Source of the DNA: Caenorhabditis remanei
Lineage: Eukaryota; Nematoda; Chromadorea; Rhabditida; Rhabditidae
Assembly: GCF_010183535.1 (NCBI RefSeq)
Contig: NC_071333.1
Coordinates: forward strand, 21,202,587-21,266,586
Length of the DNA stretch: 64,000 nucleotides
Direction: 5' to 3'
Shown: positions 9,895 through 19,667 of the stretch, piece after piece
Position numbering within the stretch: position 1 is the stretch's first letter
Layout: each line of letters begins with the position of its first letter
Translations under genes and position numbers: made by a program
Notes under the pieces: model-generated
Database searches by the model: none
What the model was told of the DNA's origin: nothing
Seen by the model: only the letters and a program-made list of their open reading frames with translations

Positions 9895-12800
9895 ATGGAC
9901 GTTCCTTCTCCTTCTTCTTCTTCTGTTCCTGGTGAGTATAATAGTTTTTTTTCGCAAAAAATAATTTTTTGAAGATGATGCAATTATTGCTCAACACTTT
10001 CCTACAAGGGAAGAAATGGAATTTCTCAAAAAGTTTGCCGACATTGTCGATGGCACACGAAAAGTGCAAATAACAAGTGACGTACTAAAAGTAGGGCCCA
10101 CTAGAATTGCATTAAAAAACGTGGACCAATTTCCAACAAATGTGCGCCTTGACCAAAACATTGGAAGACTTTTTGATATTTTTATTCGTGCCATGATAAA
10201 AGAGTGTGGAGGAGACTTGCACACTACTAAATTTTGGATAAACCTCCAACATCCTGGCTATCACGATGATGATGGATTTTATATCATGCATAAGACGTAT
10301 CAAATGGCAAACGGCCACACTCTAATAAACACAATAGCCCGTCATAGTCAATCAAAAAAAGAATTGGCAATGGATGAGGCGATGATCTTCACCATGCGCA
10401 TCTTTACGCGTCCTCCAAAAGCAAGACCGGGAAAAGGAGATCGTATTCCCGATCAAATCTTGGTATGTTCAAACTTTTGCAAGTTCTCTCCTAATATTCA
10501 TCTTTCAGCGTAAATTTGGACTAAAGAGTTGTAATGTTGTCGGAACTGGACACTGTCTCCCCAAGGCACTAATTATTGGAATGGCATGGAGTGATATGCA
10601 AAACAATAAATCCGATAGCACAAGCAATAATTACAGAAGACTGGTTAGACCAGAAGTGAGTCGATTTTATTCTAAAAAAAGTCCAAAAATTCTTTTTTTT
10701 TAGTATGAGAACACATCACGCCCAAAAACTCAATTAAGAGAAGCCAAGGCACTACTAAAAGCTGCAAAAATGAGGCAAAGGCAATCAGAGCACACTCTTG
10801 ATGATTTGAAAAAGCTTGCAAAGCACTTGAGCAATTACCGAATTCGTGTGTGGGCTCTAGAAGATGGAGTGGCTGTGCCTACGGTAGTTTTCGATGAGAA
10901 CCAGTCTGCCAAAGGCTTCATTCCAATCTTTTACGCCCAAGAACATTATGAATTCTTCCAACCCACTTGCCCAACAGTTGGTGTGAGATTTTGTTTCAAA
11001 TGTCATAAACTGGCCGATGACAAGCATTGGAAAAAGTGTTCGGAAGAATGTAAGAGATGTGGCAGAGATAATTGCATCCAAAAACTCGACTCGATGCAAA
11101 TCTACTGTGCAGAATGTAACATTAACTTTTACAGTCAAGAATGTTATGATGCTCACTTGATAAAGCCATCAACGAAATCACTCCCGTTTTGCAGTCGCTA
11201 TGAAAAGTGAGTTTTTTTCAAATTTTTTAATCAATTTTTTTCTTATAGATGCAAGGAATGCTACGTCATCCATCGCCGAGAAGAATATGCAAAAGACAAA
11301 CATGTGTGTTACAATTCAGACTTTTGCAACGTTTGTATGGAAAAGGTGTCTGGATATCATGATTGTGTGCATGCCGCCCCAACACAAGCCTCAAGAAACC
11401 GTGCCCTAGAACGACAATCAAAGTGGACTATTGTCATTTATGACATTGAAACAATTGTAGTAAAAAGTGGAGAGTATAGAGGTGAGTTGATATCATCAAA
11501 TGACAAAAACATTGTTTTCTTTTTTTCAGGAACCGACAACTTTGGAGTGAAACACGTGCCTAATCTAATTTGTTATAAACTGGTTTGCGAAACGTGTAAA
11601 GGAGGCGAGTGCGAAAGATGCGGTAAAATAGAGACGATATCGTACAAGGATAAAGAAAGTGGGTCGGTCATTGAAAGATTTGCATCATTCCTAAAAGAAG
11701 ATCCAAGACTTGTGAATGCGTACGTCATTGCTCATAATGGTGGCCGGTAAGCTCCCTCCAATAATTTCTAAACAAATTTTCCCCTTTTCAGCTATGATCA
11801 CGTATTCACATTGGAGGAATTGATGAGAAAGGAGCCGTATGAACCCGATTTTACAATGTCTGGCTCGGCATTCATCTCTGCAAATGTAAAGCTGACAAAG
11901 AAAAACACACTTCATTTTCGCGACTCTGTACGATACATGGCAATGAAATTGGATCAACTCCCCAGTGCTTTTGGGCTTCCTACAAAATCAAAAGGACACT
12001 TTCCATATCTATTCAATCATCCCGACAATTATGGAGCACTCTTGCCAACACTTCCTCCAATCGACTACTATGAGCCAAAACTTATGGGTGTCAAGGCGAG
12101 GGCAGAGTTTGAAGAATGGTATGAGAGCGCAAAGGATCATCCATTTGATTTTGACCAAGAAATTGTCGACTATTGCAAAAATGATGTCAAAATTCTAACG
12201 GAGGCAGTGGTGAATTTTATAAAGGTGCGTCTTTTCTCTTTCTCTTGTCAATTTGATCAGTTTTATTTTTAGTTATGCGAACCCCACTGTAATGGTTGGA
12301 ACCCCATCATCCAGAGTCCAACGCTTGCTTCGTACATTTTGTTTGTGCTAAAATATCAGCACATCAAGACGGGAGACATTGGATACATCCCCGAAAATGG
12401 ATGGCCTGGCCGAAACAATTCAAAGTATGCCCTCAAGTATTTGCTATGGTTGGAACACGAGACGCCGGGGCTGGAACTTGTCCATAAGCTTCGAAAAGAT
12501 GGAGAGCATTATGTACAGTGTGGCGGACCCGGATTCTTTGTCGATGGATTCGATCCCAAAACTCTAGATGTCTACGAGGTTCACGGATGCATGTGGCATG
12601 GCTGTCCAAAATGCTACCTCGATCGAGAAGCCAAATGCCCACGAAACAAAAATGTCACATTTGAGCAATTGTGGGACAAAACAGTGGAAAGGGAGCAGGT
12701 TATTCGAGAGGCCGGCTACAATCTTCATACAATTTGGGAGTGTGAAATCAAAGAAATGCTTCAGAAAAATGAAAAAATGGCAAAATTCTTCAAAAATGCA

Positions 12801-14379
12801 AGTTTTTTCACTCATGTAGTAGAGATCAATAATTTTTTCAGTGCAGCTACACTTCTCACCTCAATCCAAGAATGGGAATGAATGGAGGAAGGACTCAACA
12901 GTTTCAAAGTTTGGTCACTGCAAATGATGAATTTTCAATCGAATTTCTCGATTTTTGCTCACTCTACCCCTATATCAACATCAAGGGCACCGTCTACCCA
13001 CGCGGAGCGCCTCGTCGAATTACGGAAAATTTCGCACCAACTGATGAACCAATTGCCTATAATGGACTTGTCTATTGTGATTTGCTGCCACCTCCACAAT
13101 GCCCAATACCCGTCGCTCCGGTTCGAACCGACTCGAAACTCTTGTTCCCATTGTGTAAGTCTTGTGCCTTCTCAAAACAAAGCGGCCCGTGTACGCATAC
13201 CAAAATATCAGAGAGATATTTTACTGGTGTGTGGTGTACCGATGAGCTAAAATTGGCCCAACAAGAGGGATACCAAATTTTGAAATATCACGAGGCCTGG
13301 CATTGGGAACCGAAAGCATGGTTCCGTGGAGGATTCTTTGAGAGCTTTATGAAACCACTCCTCAAGATGAAACACGAAGCTTCTGGATGGCCACGAGCGG
13401 ACATGACTCTACAGGAAAAACTCGCTTATGCTCAAGACATTTTCGACAAGGACAGTGTATGGATAGAGCTGGACAAGGTCGAACATAACCCTGGACTTCG
13501 TAGTTTTGCAAAGCTCTTCTTGAATAGTGTTTGGGGAAAATTTGCTCAAAATCCACTCAAAACTGAAACACGCCTAATTCCAATTTCAAAAGCGGTCGAA
13601 ATTTGGCAATTTTTCGAAGAACCAGGCTATGAACCAAAATGTTTCAAAGAATGGGGAGAGCATCATGTGCTGGTGGCGCGGCGCCCTCTAAAGGAGAATG
13701 TGAAGACTGCAAAGTTTACGAGTATCGTGTATGGAGCCCTCACAACATCGGCAGCGCGAATCAAATTGTTCAAGGCGATGCAACTGGTCGGAGCCGAGAA
13801 TCTGATTTATTGTGGTATGTATTTCACAGAATAGTCTCGTCTCAAGCGATTTTTTTCAGATACCGACTCTATAATCTTCAAACAAAAGCGAGGAACAGAT
13901 CCGCTAAAGTCACTAAAAGGAGATGCACTCGGGCAGTTGACTAGTGAAGTGCCATCCGGATGGAAAATTGAAGAGATTGTTGCAATGGCACCAAAAGTCT
14001 ATGCGCTGAAAATGGTGGACGCGCAAGGCAATCATCGCTATGTGACAAAGGCAAAAGGAATCACGCTAAACTCTGAGACTATGGATAAGATCAATTTTGA
14101 GACAATGCGCAAAATGGTGAGGATTTCTGACTAGTGTATTTATAATTTGTCAAGATTTAGGTCACTGCAAAGCTGGATGGTGTTGGCAATCAGGAAACAA
14201 TTGTGCGAAGAATGCGAATGAAGAGAGGCTCAAACATTTTGGATGGACTTCGAACCGTCATAGAGCCGAAAAGAGTACGCCCAATGATGGATAAAGGTCA
14301 TTTTGATGAGACTGGAGTGTTAAAACCATTTGGAACTCGATGTGAAAATGTTGAATTTGATGATGATTACATGTTTTGA
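9895..14379 (+). CDS. protein-primed family B DNA polymerase (Maverick PolB)
   Basis: Eleven exons (9895-9931, 9975-10462, 10509-10655, 10704-11206, 11249-11481, 11530-11746, 11792-12224, 12273-12797, 12842-13814, 13860-14116, 14161-14379) join without a frame error to 1343 residues. The N-terminal third has the GTGHCLPKA segment typical of Maverick polymerases and a Cys/His-rich zinc-binding region (CFKCHKL, CKRCGRDNC, CAEC, CKEC, CNVC). The 3'-5' exonuclease motifs are YDIET (about 456), AHNGGRYD and YCKNDV (about 669). The polymerase motifs are DFCSLYP (about 898), KLFLNSVWGKF and YCDTDS (about 1186), all present. The intron after exon 8 has a GC donor (GCAAGT at 12798). It replicates the element, presumably primed by a terminal protein. 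It converges with the integrase, 45 bp apart. Confidence 0.95.
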
Positions 14380-14424
14380 AAAAAAACGGGTCTTATTTCT
14401 AGTTTATTTGCTTTTTACAATAAA

Positions 14425-15480
14425 TTATAATGTTAATAGTCCATTCGCATCTACCCAAGAATCAAATTCAGGTCCATATCCTTCCCAGCGAACAAGATGT
14501 TGAGTCTTTCCACGCACAGTTCGAGTTTTTAGAATTTGCTCAATTCTATAGTTTCCGTCTGGATCATATGTACACTTTGTCAATTCTCGAGTGTAGAAAA
14601 TACCAACAACCTTCTCTCCATTAGTATCGACAATTCTGTAGGTTACAGGTCTTCCAGCAATCACTTCACTAATAACATAGACTTCTGTCGTCCATCCTTG
14701 CTCGTATCCCTTGTCAAAATGTCCTCTCTTTGAGGCGATACGTACATGATCACCCTTATTGAATTTGATTTTGGCAGTTTCTGGTTTTGGAAATGGCACA
14801 CTAAAATCTCCATGTTGCACATCTACCGGCTTCATCCCAATTCCTCGATTTATAGTGTTGTTTATTCCCGTCACGACCTTTTGCAAAACGTCAATATATT
14901 TGTGTCCATATTTTTGAGTCATGTACTTTGCCAAACGAGTTTTCAGAGTCCGATTTGCGCGCTCCACGACCGCACACTTTATTTCACTTTTAGGAGATGC
15001 CAAATTGACATGATTTTCCTTGAGCCAAGCACTCACATTTGAATTGTAAAATTCTTTTCCGTCATCACTATAAATCGTTATTGGCGTATCGACAAAGTCT
15101 TTGAAAATTGATTCAAGGGCATCTGCCACCTCCTCGCCTCTCTTTGACTTTAGGGGCCTCACAAAAAGCTTTCGCGAGTACAAATCGACGAGAACAAGCA
15201 AAAACACTACACCATCATTGTGGTTTTTATATTTCGACACATCGGCCAAGTCCATTTGGAAATCAGTGTACAATCCCGAAGCTTGAGTCTTTAATCGAGG
15301 AAACCGCGACTGATTTGGACGATGGAGTGTAAAAGATTCGAGATCTTCCAAAACCTTCTCAACTTGGTCATATTTGAGAGTTTTAAATCGGGGTTTCAGA
15401 TATTTGTGAACATTTGAAACACTAGTGAATGCACAGGGATGTTTTTCGTTTGTATACGCATCTTTTATTGCCTTTTCCAT
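14425..15480 (-). CDS. retroviral-type integrase with C-terminal chromodomain
   Basis: A single uninterrupted exon of 351 residues. The rve core carries D in TDFQMDLAD (about residue 76), D in YSDDGKEFYN (about 137) and E in CAVVERANRTLK (about 172), the D,D-35-E triad. An SH3-like segment with KFNKGDHVRIAS follows. The last 45 residues (YRIEQILKTRTV ... HLVRWEGYGPEFDSW) form a chromodomain, as in Polinton and chromovirus integrases, where it can bias insertion through histone binding. It inserts the element DNA and generates short target duplications. A TATATAAAG box (15532-15524) lies 44-52 bp before the ATG, immediately beyond the stop of the upstream gene. Confidence 0.95.
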   Translation of the reverse strand: MEKAIKDAYTNEKHPCAFTSVSNVHKYLKPRFKTLKYDQVEKVLEDLESFTLHRPNQSRFPRLKTQASGLYTDFQMDLADVSKYKNHNDGVVFLLVLVDLYSRKLFVRPLKSKRGEEVADALESIFKDFVDTPITIYSDDGKEFYNSNVSAWLKENHVNLASPKSEIKCAVVERANRTLKTRLAKYMTQKYGHKYIDVLQKVVTGINNTINRGIGMKPVDVQHGDFSVPFPKPETAKIKFNKGDHVRIASKRGHFDKGYEQGWTTEVYVISEVIAGRPVTYRIVDTNGEKVVGIFYTRELTKCTYDPDGNYRIEQILKTRTVRGKTQHLVRWEGYGPEFDSWVDANGLLTL

Positions 15481-15522
15481 TTACAAAACAAGAGAAATAA
15501 TAGTAGAGATAATCACATACAC

Positions 15523-15532
15523 ACTTTATATA
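15523..15532 (-). promoter_or_regulatory. TATA box of the integrase gene
   Basis: The minus strand reads TATATAAAG 44-52 bp upstream of the integrase ATG. The spacing equals that of the TATA boxes before the capsid and membrane-protein genes. It begins within 10 bp of the stop codon of the neighbouring lysine-rich gene. Confidence 0.55.
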
Positions 15533-15536
15533 GGTT

Positions 15537-16949
15537 TTAAAATTTCCAGAGCCTGCAATAAATTCGGGAACCAGGAGGAGCCGCACCCGAGCCTCGAATA
15601 ACACGACGTTTGGAAGGAGGTTCCGTGCTGGTGGAATCGGGTATCGTAGAGTCTAATTTACGTTTTCGTGCATTCATAACACCTTGCTTTTTCTTTGGCA
15701 CCCTTCTCTTCTTTTCCAATTTCATGTACTTTTTTTTTGGCTCACCACGGACGTTTTTTTTTGGCTCACCACGGACGGGGTCGCTTGTCACATGGTCAGG
15801 TTCCTTCTTTATTTTTTGCCAAATGGTTCCATTGTCTTTGATTTCGCGTTTTTTGGACTTTTGGGGTAGTTGAATATTGCTTCTATTGTTAGCCTCACGT
15901 CTTGATGTGGATTTTTCGTCTTGCCGTTTCGGATATTTTTTAATCTTACGTCTAACAATAGGTTTAATAAAGGTCTCAGCCTTAACTGTAGGTTTGTCCT
16001 CTTCATACTTGATCTCGCTCTTCACTTGTTTGAAGTCTTCTGACTTAATCTCCTTCTTGACCGGTTTGACGTCTTCTGACTTAATCTCCTTCTTGATTAT
16101 ACGGTAGTCCTCCCCTTTATGCTCCACCCCCCTTTTCTTGGGTTTCATGTCTCCATCTTCTTTCTTTACTCCATTCTTCTTCTTATTTTTTTTTCTCGAC
16201 GACGCCGAGGCTTTTACGTTCTCCTTTTTTAAACCATTTATCGTTGAAATACCCCACTTTCCTCGTTTCCTTCCCTCTTCTGGACCATCATCTTCAGCCT
16301 TTCTCTTCACTCCTCTATTTGGTGTTTGTTGTGAAATACGTCTTTTCTTCATGGGAGCCTTGTAGGGTAGATAACGATAGTCGGGAAAGCCACGATAGTT
16401 GTGCATTGGTCCAACATTGTGTGAATCTGGCACAGTTTGAGCAATTTTCGGGGATTGTGGGGTATCTTGAATGACTTTTGGTGGCAAGATTTCCTTCTTT
16501 ACGGGAACTGTAGTCGTATATGGCAAAAATTTTTCATCTTTCAGTTCCTTTTTTAGTGCCTTTGGGTTAATCTCATGCTGCTCGTACTTGCCAAACGTTT
16601 CTTCGATAGTAGGCTCTGTCTTTGTTGAATCCACTTCTTCTTCTTCCTTTTTCACAACCTCTTGCTCCATTCCTTCTTCCCTTTTCACCTCATCCTTCAT
16701 GATTTCATTTGCTGTAGTTAGTGCAGAGTGTAGATTATAGTTTTCGCGCACAATCGACATCATTTCGTCATTAACAATAGGCATATCACTATGATTACGT
16801 ATACGATAAAGCATGTCTTGATAGAATCGGCATTTCGTACTGGCATCCAGGCTAGCGTCCGATAGGATAGTTTCTAGGAACCGCTTCGCAGACTCTAGGG
16901 CAAATCCGTTTTCATAGGGAATAACATGATACTTGCGTATCAACTTCAT
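15537..16949 (-). CDS. lysine/glutamate-rich protein with a dozen SUMO-acceptor motifs
   Basis: An intronless 470-codon frame. The N-terminal 90 residues look folded and helical. The rest is low-complexity, highly charged and basic overall, with nuclear-localisation-like runs (KKRR, KRKRK, RKKNKKKN). Within residues about 100-400 the consensus [VIL]K-x-E occurs at least twelve times (VKRE, VKKE, IKKE, IKSE, IKYE, VKAE and others), several in tandem such as IKKEIKSED. I do not recognise a homologue. In position it could be a core or DNA-condensing protein, or a host-nucleus-interacting factor; this is inference. Its ATG overlaps the stop of the upstream gene as TAATG, so translation may be coupled. 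Confidence 0.75.
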   Translation of the reverse strand: MKLIRKYHVIPYENGFALESAKRFLETILSDASLDASTKCRFYQDMLYRIRNHSDMPIVNDEMMSIVRENYNLHSALTTANEIMKDEVKREEGMEQEVVKKEEEEVDSTKTEPTIEETFGKYEQHEINPKALKKELKDEKFLPYTTTVPVKKEILPPKVIQDTPQSPKIAQTVPDSHNVGPMHNYRGFPDYRYLPYKAPMKKRRISQQTPNRGVKRKAEDDGPEEGRKRGKWGISTINGLKKENVKASASSRKKNKKKNGVKKEDGDMKPKKRGVEHKGEDYRIIKKEIKSEDVKPVKKEIKSEDFKQVKSEIKYEEDKPTVKAETFIKPIVRRKIKKYPKRQDEKSTSRREANNRSNIQLPQKSKKREIKDNGTIWQKIKKEPDHVTSDPVRGEPKKNVRGEPKKKYMKLEKKRRVPKKKQGVMNARKRKLDSTIPDSTSTEPPSKRRVIRGSGAAPPGSRIYCRLWKF

Positions 16950-17434
16950 TAGTGTAGCTTTGCAGCGACGAGTGAGGGAATAATGAAAGAAGACAACTGA
17001 GTTTTCGATAGCTTAAATAGTATTTTTCGTGCACTCTCAACATTGTTTGTCCTCGAAAGTTGCACCAATGTAGAGTGAATTGGGCGCAAATTGTTGACCT
17101 CTTTCGTACTTAGTGGAATATTTTTAGAATTTAACATGTTGAAAACAATCTCAACTAGAATATTGATTTGCTTTGATGTTGCCGTCCGTATAGTAGCGCG
17201 ATTCTGTTTCATGACTTTATTCAAAAAATCAGTGTGAATGATTAACTGAGCCGCCATGATTGAAATGAAATGATTGTACATTTGATGCACATTTATATAG
17301 GCACCCCCTACCACATACACTTCTTCATATTTTTTTCCTAGTCCTTTCTCGAAATCGTCTATTATACGCTTGAATCTTTTATAAATTTCTTGGTTTTCTA
17401 CGAGTAGTGTAACGTTTTTCAGTGTTGTAGACAT
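16949..17434 (-). CDS. unrecognised Maverick protein, about 161 residues
   Basis: Intronless minus-strand frame. I choose the ATG at 17434 (MSTTLKNVTLL). A longer in-frame ATG at 17497 would run through the first exon of the divergent gene at 17433. The protein is predicted mostly alpha-helical, with a hydrophobic middle (YNHFISIMAAQLII) that is too short and polar-flanked to be a clear membrane span, and a C-terminal helix (ARKILFKLSKTQLSSFII). No known domain is visible. It ends with TAA overlapping the ATG of the SUMO-motif gene. Its start codon and that of the divergent gene share two bases in the tetramer CATG (17432-17435). Confidence 0.65.
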   Translation of the reverse strand: MSTTLKNVTLLVENQEIYKRFKRIIDDFEKGLGKKYEEVYVVGGAYINVHQMYNHFISIMAAQLIIHTDFLNKVMKQNRATIRTATSKQINILVEIVFNMLNSKNIPLSTKEVNNLRPIHSTLVQLSRTNNVESARKILFKLSKTQLSSFIIPSLVAAKLH

Positions 17435-17827
17435 GCCTTCTGAAGCAACTTTCGGAGAATATATCCGTGAAATCCTGCGAGGAGTGAGTTTTTTCATAGT
17501 CTATATCATTTGAAAGCTAAATTTCAGAATCAATGGAACGGCGAGGTCCTTCATCAACTTGATGAAGTCATAACAGATTTGTGGCCCCTCTCTGTCAACT
17601 ATCCCATCCCCAATGAGCTTCGTGAACTAATCGAAATCACGATCGGAACGCTGCAGATGATAGCCGCTGATGCGGAAGCATTCAATGACTGGAGAATGGT
17701 GGTGTATGACCTTGGTCAAGAGCTTTTTGAAGCATTCGAATCGAACATTTTGGATGACTTCCCGAGAGGAGTTCTCGAGAGGGCCTATAAGGCCCTACGG
17801 CGCCTAGCCTTTGTTAATTTAGAGTAA
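17433..17827 (+). CDS. unrecognised small helical protein, two exons
   Basis: Exon 1 is 17433-17483 and exon 2 is 17528-17827, with a 44-bp intron (GTGAGT ... TTTCAG). The product is 116 residues, acidic and predicted all-helical, starting MPSEATFGEYIREILRG and ending RLAFVNLE. No domain is recognised. It may be a divergent paralogue of the next gene: both begin with a short exon encoding a YxxxLL-type helix split after about 10-17 codons, and both end in an amphipathic helix (ERAYKALRRLAF; KDAAKELRAIVF). Its ATG overlaps the divergent ATG of the minus-strand gene. Confidence 0.6.
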
Positions 17828-18005
17828 ACAACATTTGTCTTATTTTTTTAAAAATAATACGATTTTATTTTTTAGAACCCGTCTTGTTCACTGTTTGTAA
17901 CAAATGGTCTGATACCTTGTTGATATCTTTTTTCTGTCTAAATTTTAAATTTCCAAATAGCTACGAAATGTCAAGTATTTAATTTCAGAATTCAATCAAC
18001 GAACA

Positions 18006-18382
18006 ATGGACTACTTAGATGGACTACTGAACCAGGTTTGTTTATTGTACTTTCTTTATTGAAAACCAAAAGCTATTTTATTTTCAGCTCTGCCCCTTCC
18101 CTTCGGAGGAACAAAGAGTAAGAATCGTAAATCTCGGGAATCAACTCCGTGATGCACGCCGAGAAACTGGTGGTTTCCTAGATGAGTGGATCTTCGACCA
18201 AGCTCTTTTTGAAATAATGGTGGCCCTACAGGGATCACGACGAGGAACGCGTACATGGAGACATCAACTACTCCAGGCAGGGTTTTTCCTGGAGCGTGTG
18301 CCGCTACCACTACAACAGGCGGCTTTCAAAGATGCTGCCAAAGAGCTGAGGGCTATCGTTTTCAGCACAATAAGATTTTGGT
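18006..18382 (+). CDS. unrecognised small helical protein, second of a possible tandem pair
   Basis: Exon 1 (18006-18035) encodes MDYLDGLLNQ; exon 2 begins at about 18089 after TTTTCAG. The frame runs to a GTAAGT donor at about 18383. Splicing to the TTTTGCAG acceptor at about 18432 would create a stop codon exactly at the junction. Without splicing the frame continues to 18522. Either way the core is about 108 residues, Arg/Gln/Leu-rich and helical (FDQALFEIMVALQGSRRG). No known domain. A weak resemblance to the preceding gene suggests tandem duplication. Early expression is inferred from the spliced structure. Confidence 0.5.
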
Positions 18383-18956
18383 GTAAGTTTTTTCAAACAA
18401 TTTCTTCGCTAGTTACAATCTTTTTTTTGCAGAGTCTTCCCACCTCCAGACCCAAAAATCTCCATCACAACAGCCTCAGCGACATTTTCCCTCAAACCCT
18501 TTTCTCTTTTACACCTTTTTAATTACTTTTTTATTGACAATTTTTCATCTTTTACAATGTTTGCTTCTCTTTTGCAATATCCTTTTACATCTTTTCAAAA
18601 TAAATTACAAGGTGGAGAACGTCTTTTTCTATTTAGGTACTGTTCTGGTGGTGGCTGGGGGACTCGAAATGCAAATGCGCTCCACAGTAGACTAGGCCAT
18701 GTACACACACATTGAGGAAAAAGGGAGGGAAGACACATTTGAATTCTTGTGGTGGCTGGGGGGACTCGAAAACAAGTGCGCTCCGCTGTAGACTCGGCCA
18801 CGGTGACTCGGCCATGTACACATAGAGAGGAAAGGGGAAAGAGATGTGATGAAATCATTTTCTTGGGCACTTGTTTGAATAATACGAGTGAAATTGACAA
18901 GATTTTTTATTTAAATTCAATCATTTTTGGTGAAAATACACAATTGAAACTAAATT
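18383..18956. other. non-coding spacer with an imperfect tandem duplication
   Basis: Between the small helical gene and the ATPase 3' end lies AT-rich DNA. Two diverged copies of a roughly 100-bp unit starting GTGGTGGCTGGGG.GACTCGAA occur at about 18648 and 18750. Each includes GTGCGCTCC...GTAGACT.GGCCA and a GGCCATGTACACA motif. Frames across this unit on either strand are artefacts of the duplication. Confidence 0.5.
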
Positions 18957-19628
18957 TTATACAGGCACATGTGCTATGGGATAAGACATTGTGAAATTTG
19001 AAAGGATTCGCATACTCGAGTGTGCCAAGGGGTCATTGTTTATTAGCATTGCTTGGTAGGGTTCTGACATTATATCTTGATATGCCTCGAAAGCTCCACG
19101 CCATTTCTGACCAAATTGTTGTACAAGTAAGTTTTTGATTTGTGCCGCATCAGACAGGTTTCGCATCAAAATCAAATATGTACTATTGTTTCGAGTGGTG
19201 GGTGGTAGTGCAAATGCAGATTGTACCAAATTAAAGATTGCACAATTCATGTGGTGAGCATACAAACAAAACAGGTCATTCAAAAGGTGCATTGATTTTT
19301 TGTCCCTGGCGAAAAAATTCATCAAGTCATCACATACAACAATGTTTCTTTCTTCCTTGTGCCTTTTTAGTAGATCAATGTCTGGTATTCCCTCAATTGC
19401 TCGAAGATTTGGTAAATGTCTTGGGATTCCAGGCGTGTCAACACCATAAAACCAAAAAATGTTGTCAATTGGTTCTTCAAATGTACGGCTCGAATTTTCA
19501 ATAATACTGCGTAATAGAGTAGTTTTGCCAGATTGCGTAGCACCGATAATTGTAGTCTGTGAGGGGAAGCGAAAGCGAAAGCCAGGAGTTAGGCGTGTTG
19601 TCTGACCAAATGATGTAGACATGGGCAT
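18957..19628 (-). CDS. FtsK/HerA-type DNA packaging ATPase
   Basis: Intronless; I start at MPMSTSFG (19628), since the longer frame overlaps the 3' end of the upstream gene; 223 residues. Walker A is GATQSGKTT (about residues 29-37) and Walker B is NIVVCDDLMN (about 96-105). A conserved Gln/Asn sensor segment (NLVQSAF) follows, as in the A32-like packaging ATPases of Polintons, adenovirus-like and NCLDV-like viruses. It pumps genome DNA into the capsid. A TATAAAT box lies at 19667-19661 on the minus strand, 33-45 bp before the candidate ATGs and inside the end of the upstream gene. Confidence 0.92.
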   Translation of the reverse strand: MPMSTSFGQTTRLTPGFRFRFPSQTTIIGATQSGKTTLLRSIIENSSRTFEEPIDNIFWFYGVDTPGIPRHLPNLRAIEGIPDIDLLKRHKEERNIVVCDDLMNFFARDKKSMHLLNDLFCLYAHHMNCAIFNLVQSAFALPPTTRNNSTYLILMRNLSDAAQIKNLLVQQFGQKWRGAFEAYQDIMSEPYQAMLINNDPLAHSSMRILSNFTMSYPIAHVPV

Positions 19629-19660
19629 AGAATTAGTGTTATTGTAACACAAAAGAAGAT

Positions 19661-19667
19661 ATTTATA
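19661..19667 (-). promoter_or_regulatory. TATA-like box of the ATPase gene
   Basis: The minus strand reads TATAAAT 33-45 bp before the two candidate start codons. It overlaps the stop region of the membrane-protein gene, which shows how compact the late cluster is. Confidence 0.4.

Noticed and set aside
18595..18900. Gene in the spacer before the ATPase
   Set aside because: Frames follow an imperfect tandem duplication and have no start, splice or domain support.
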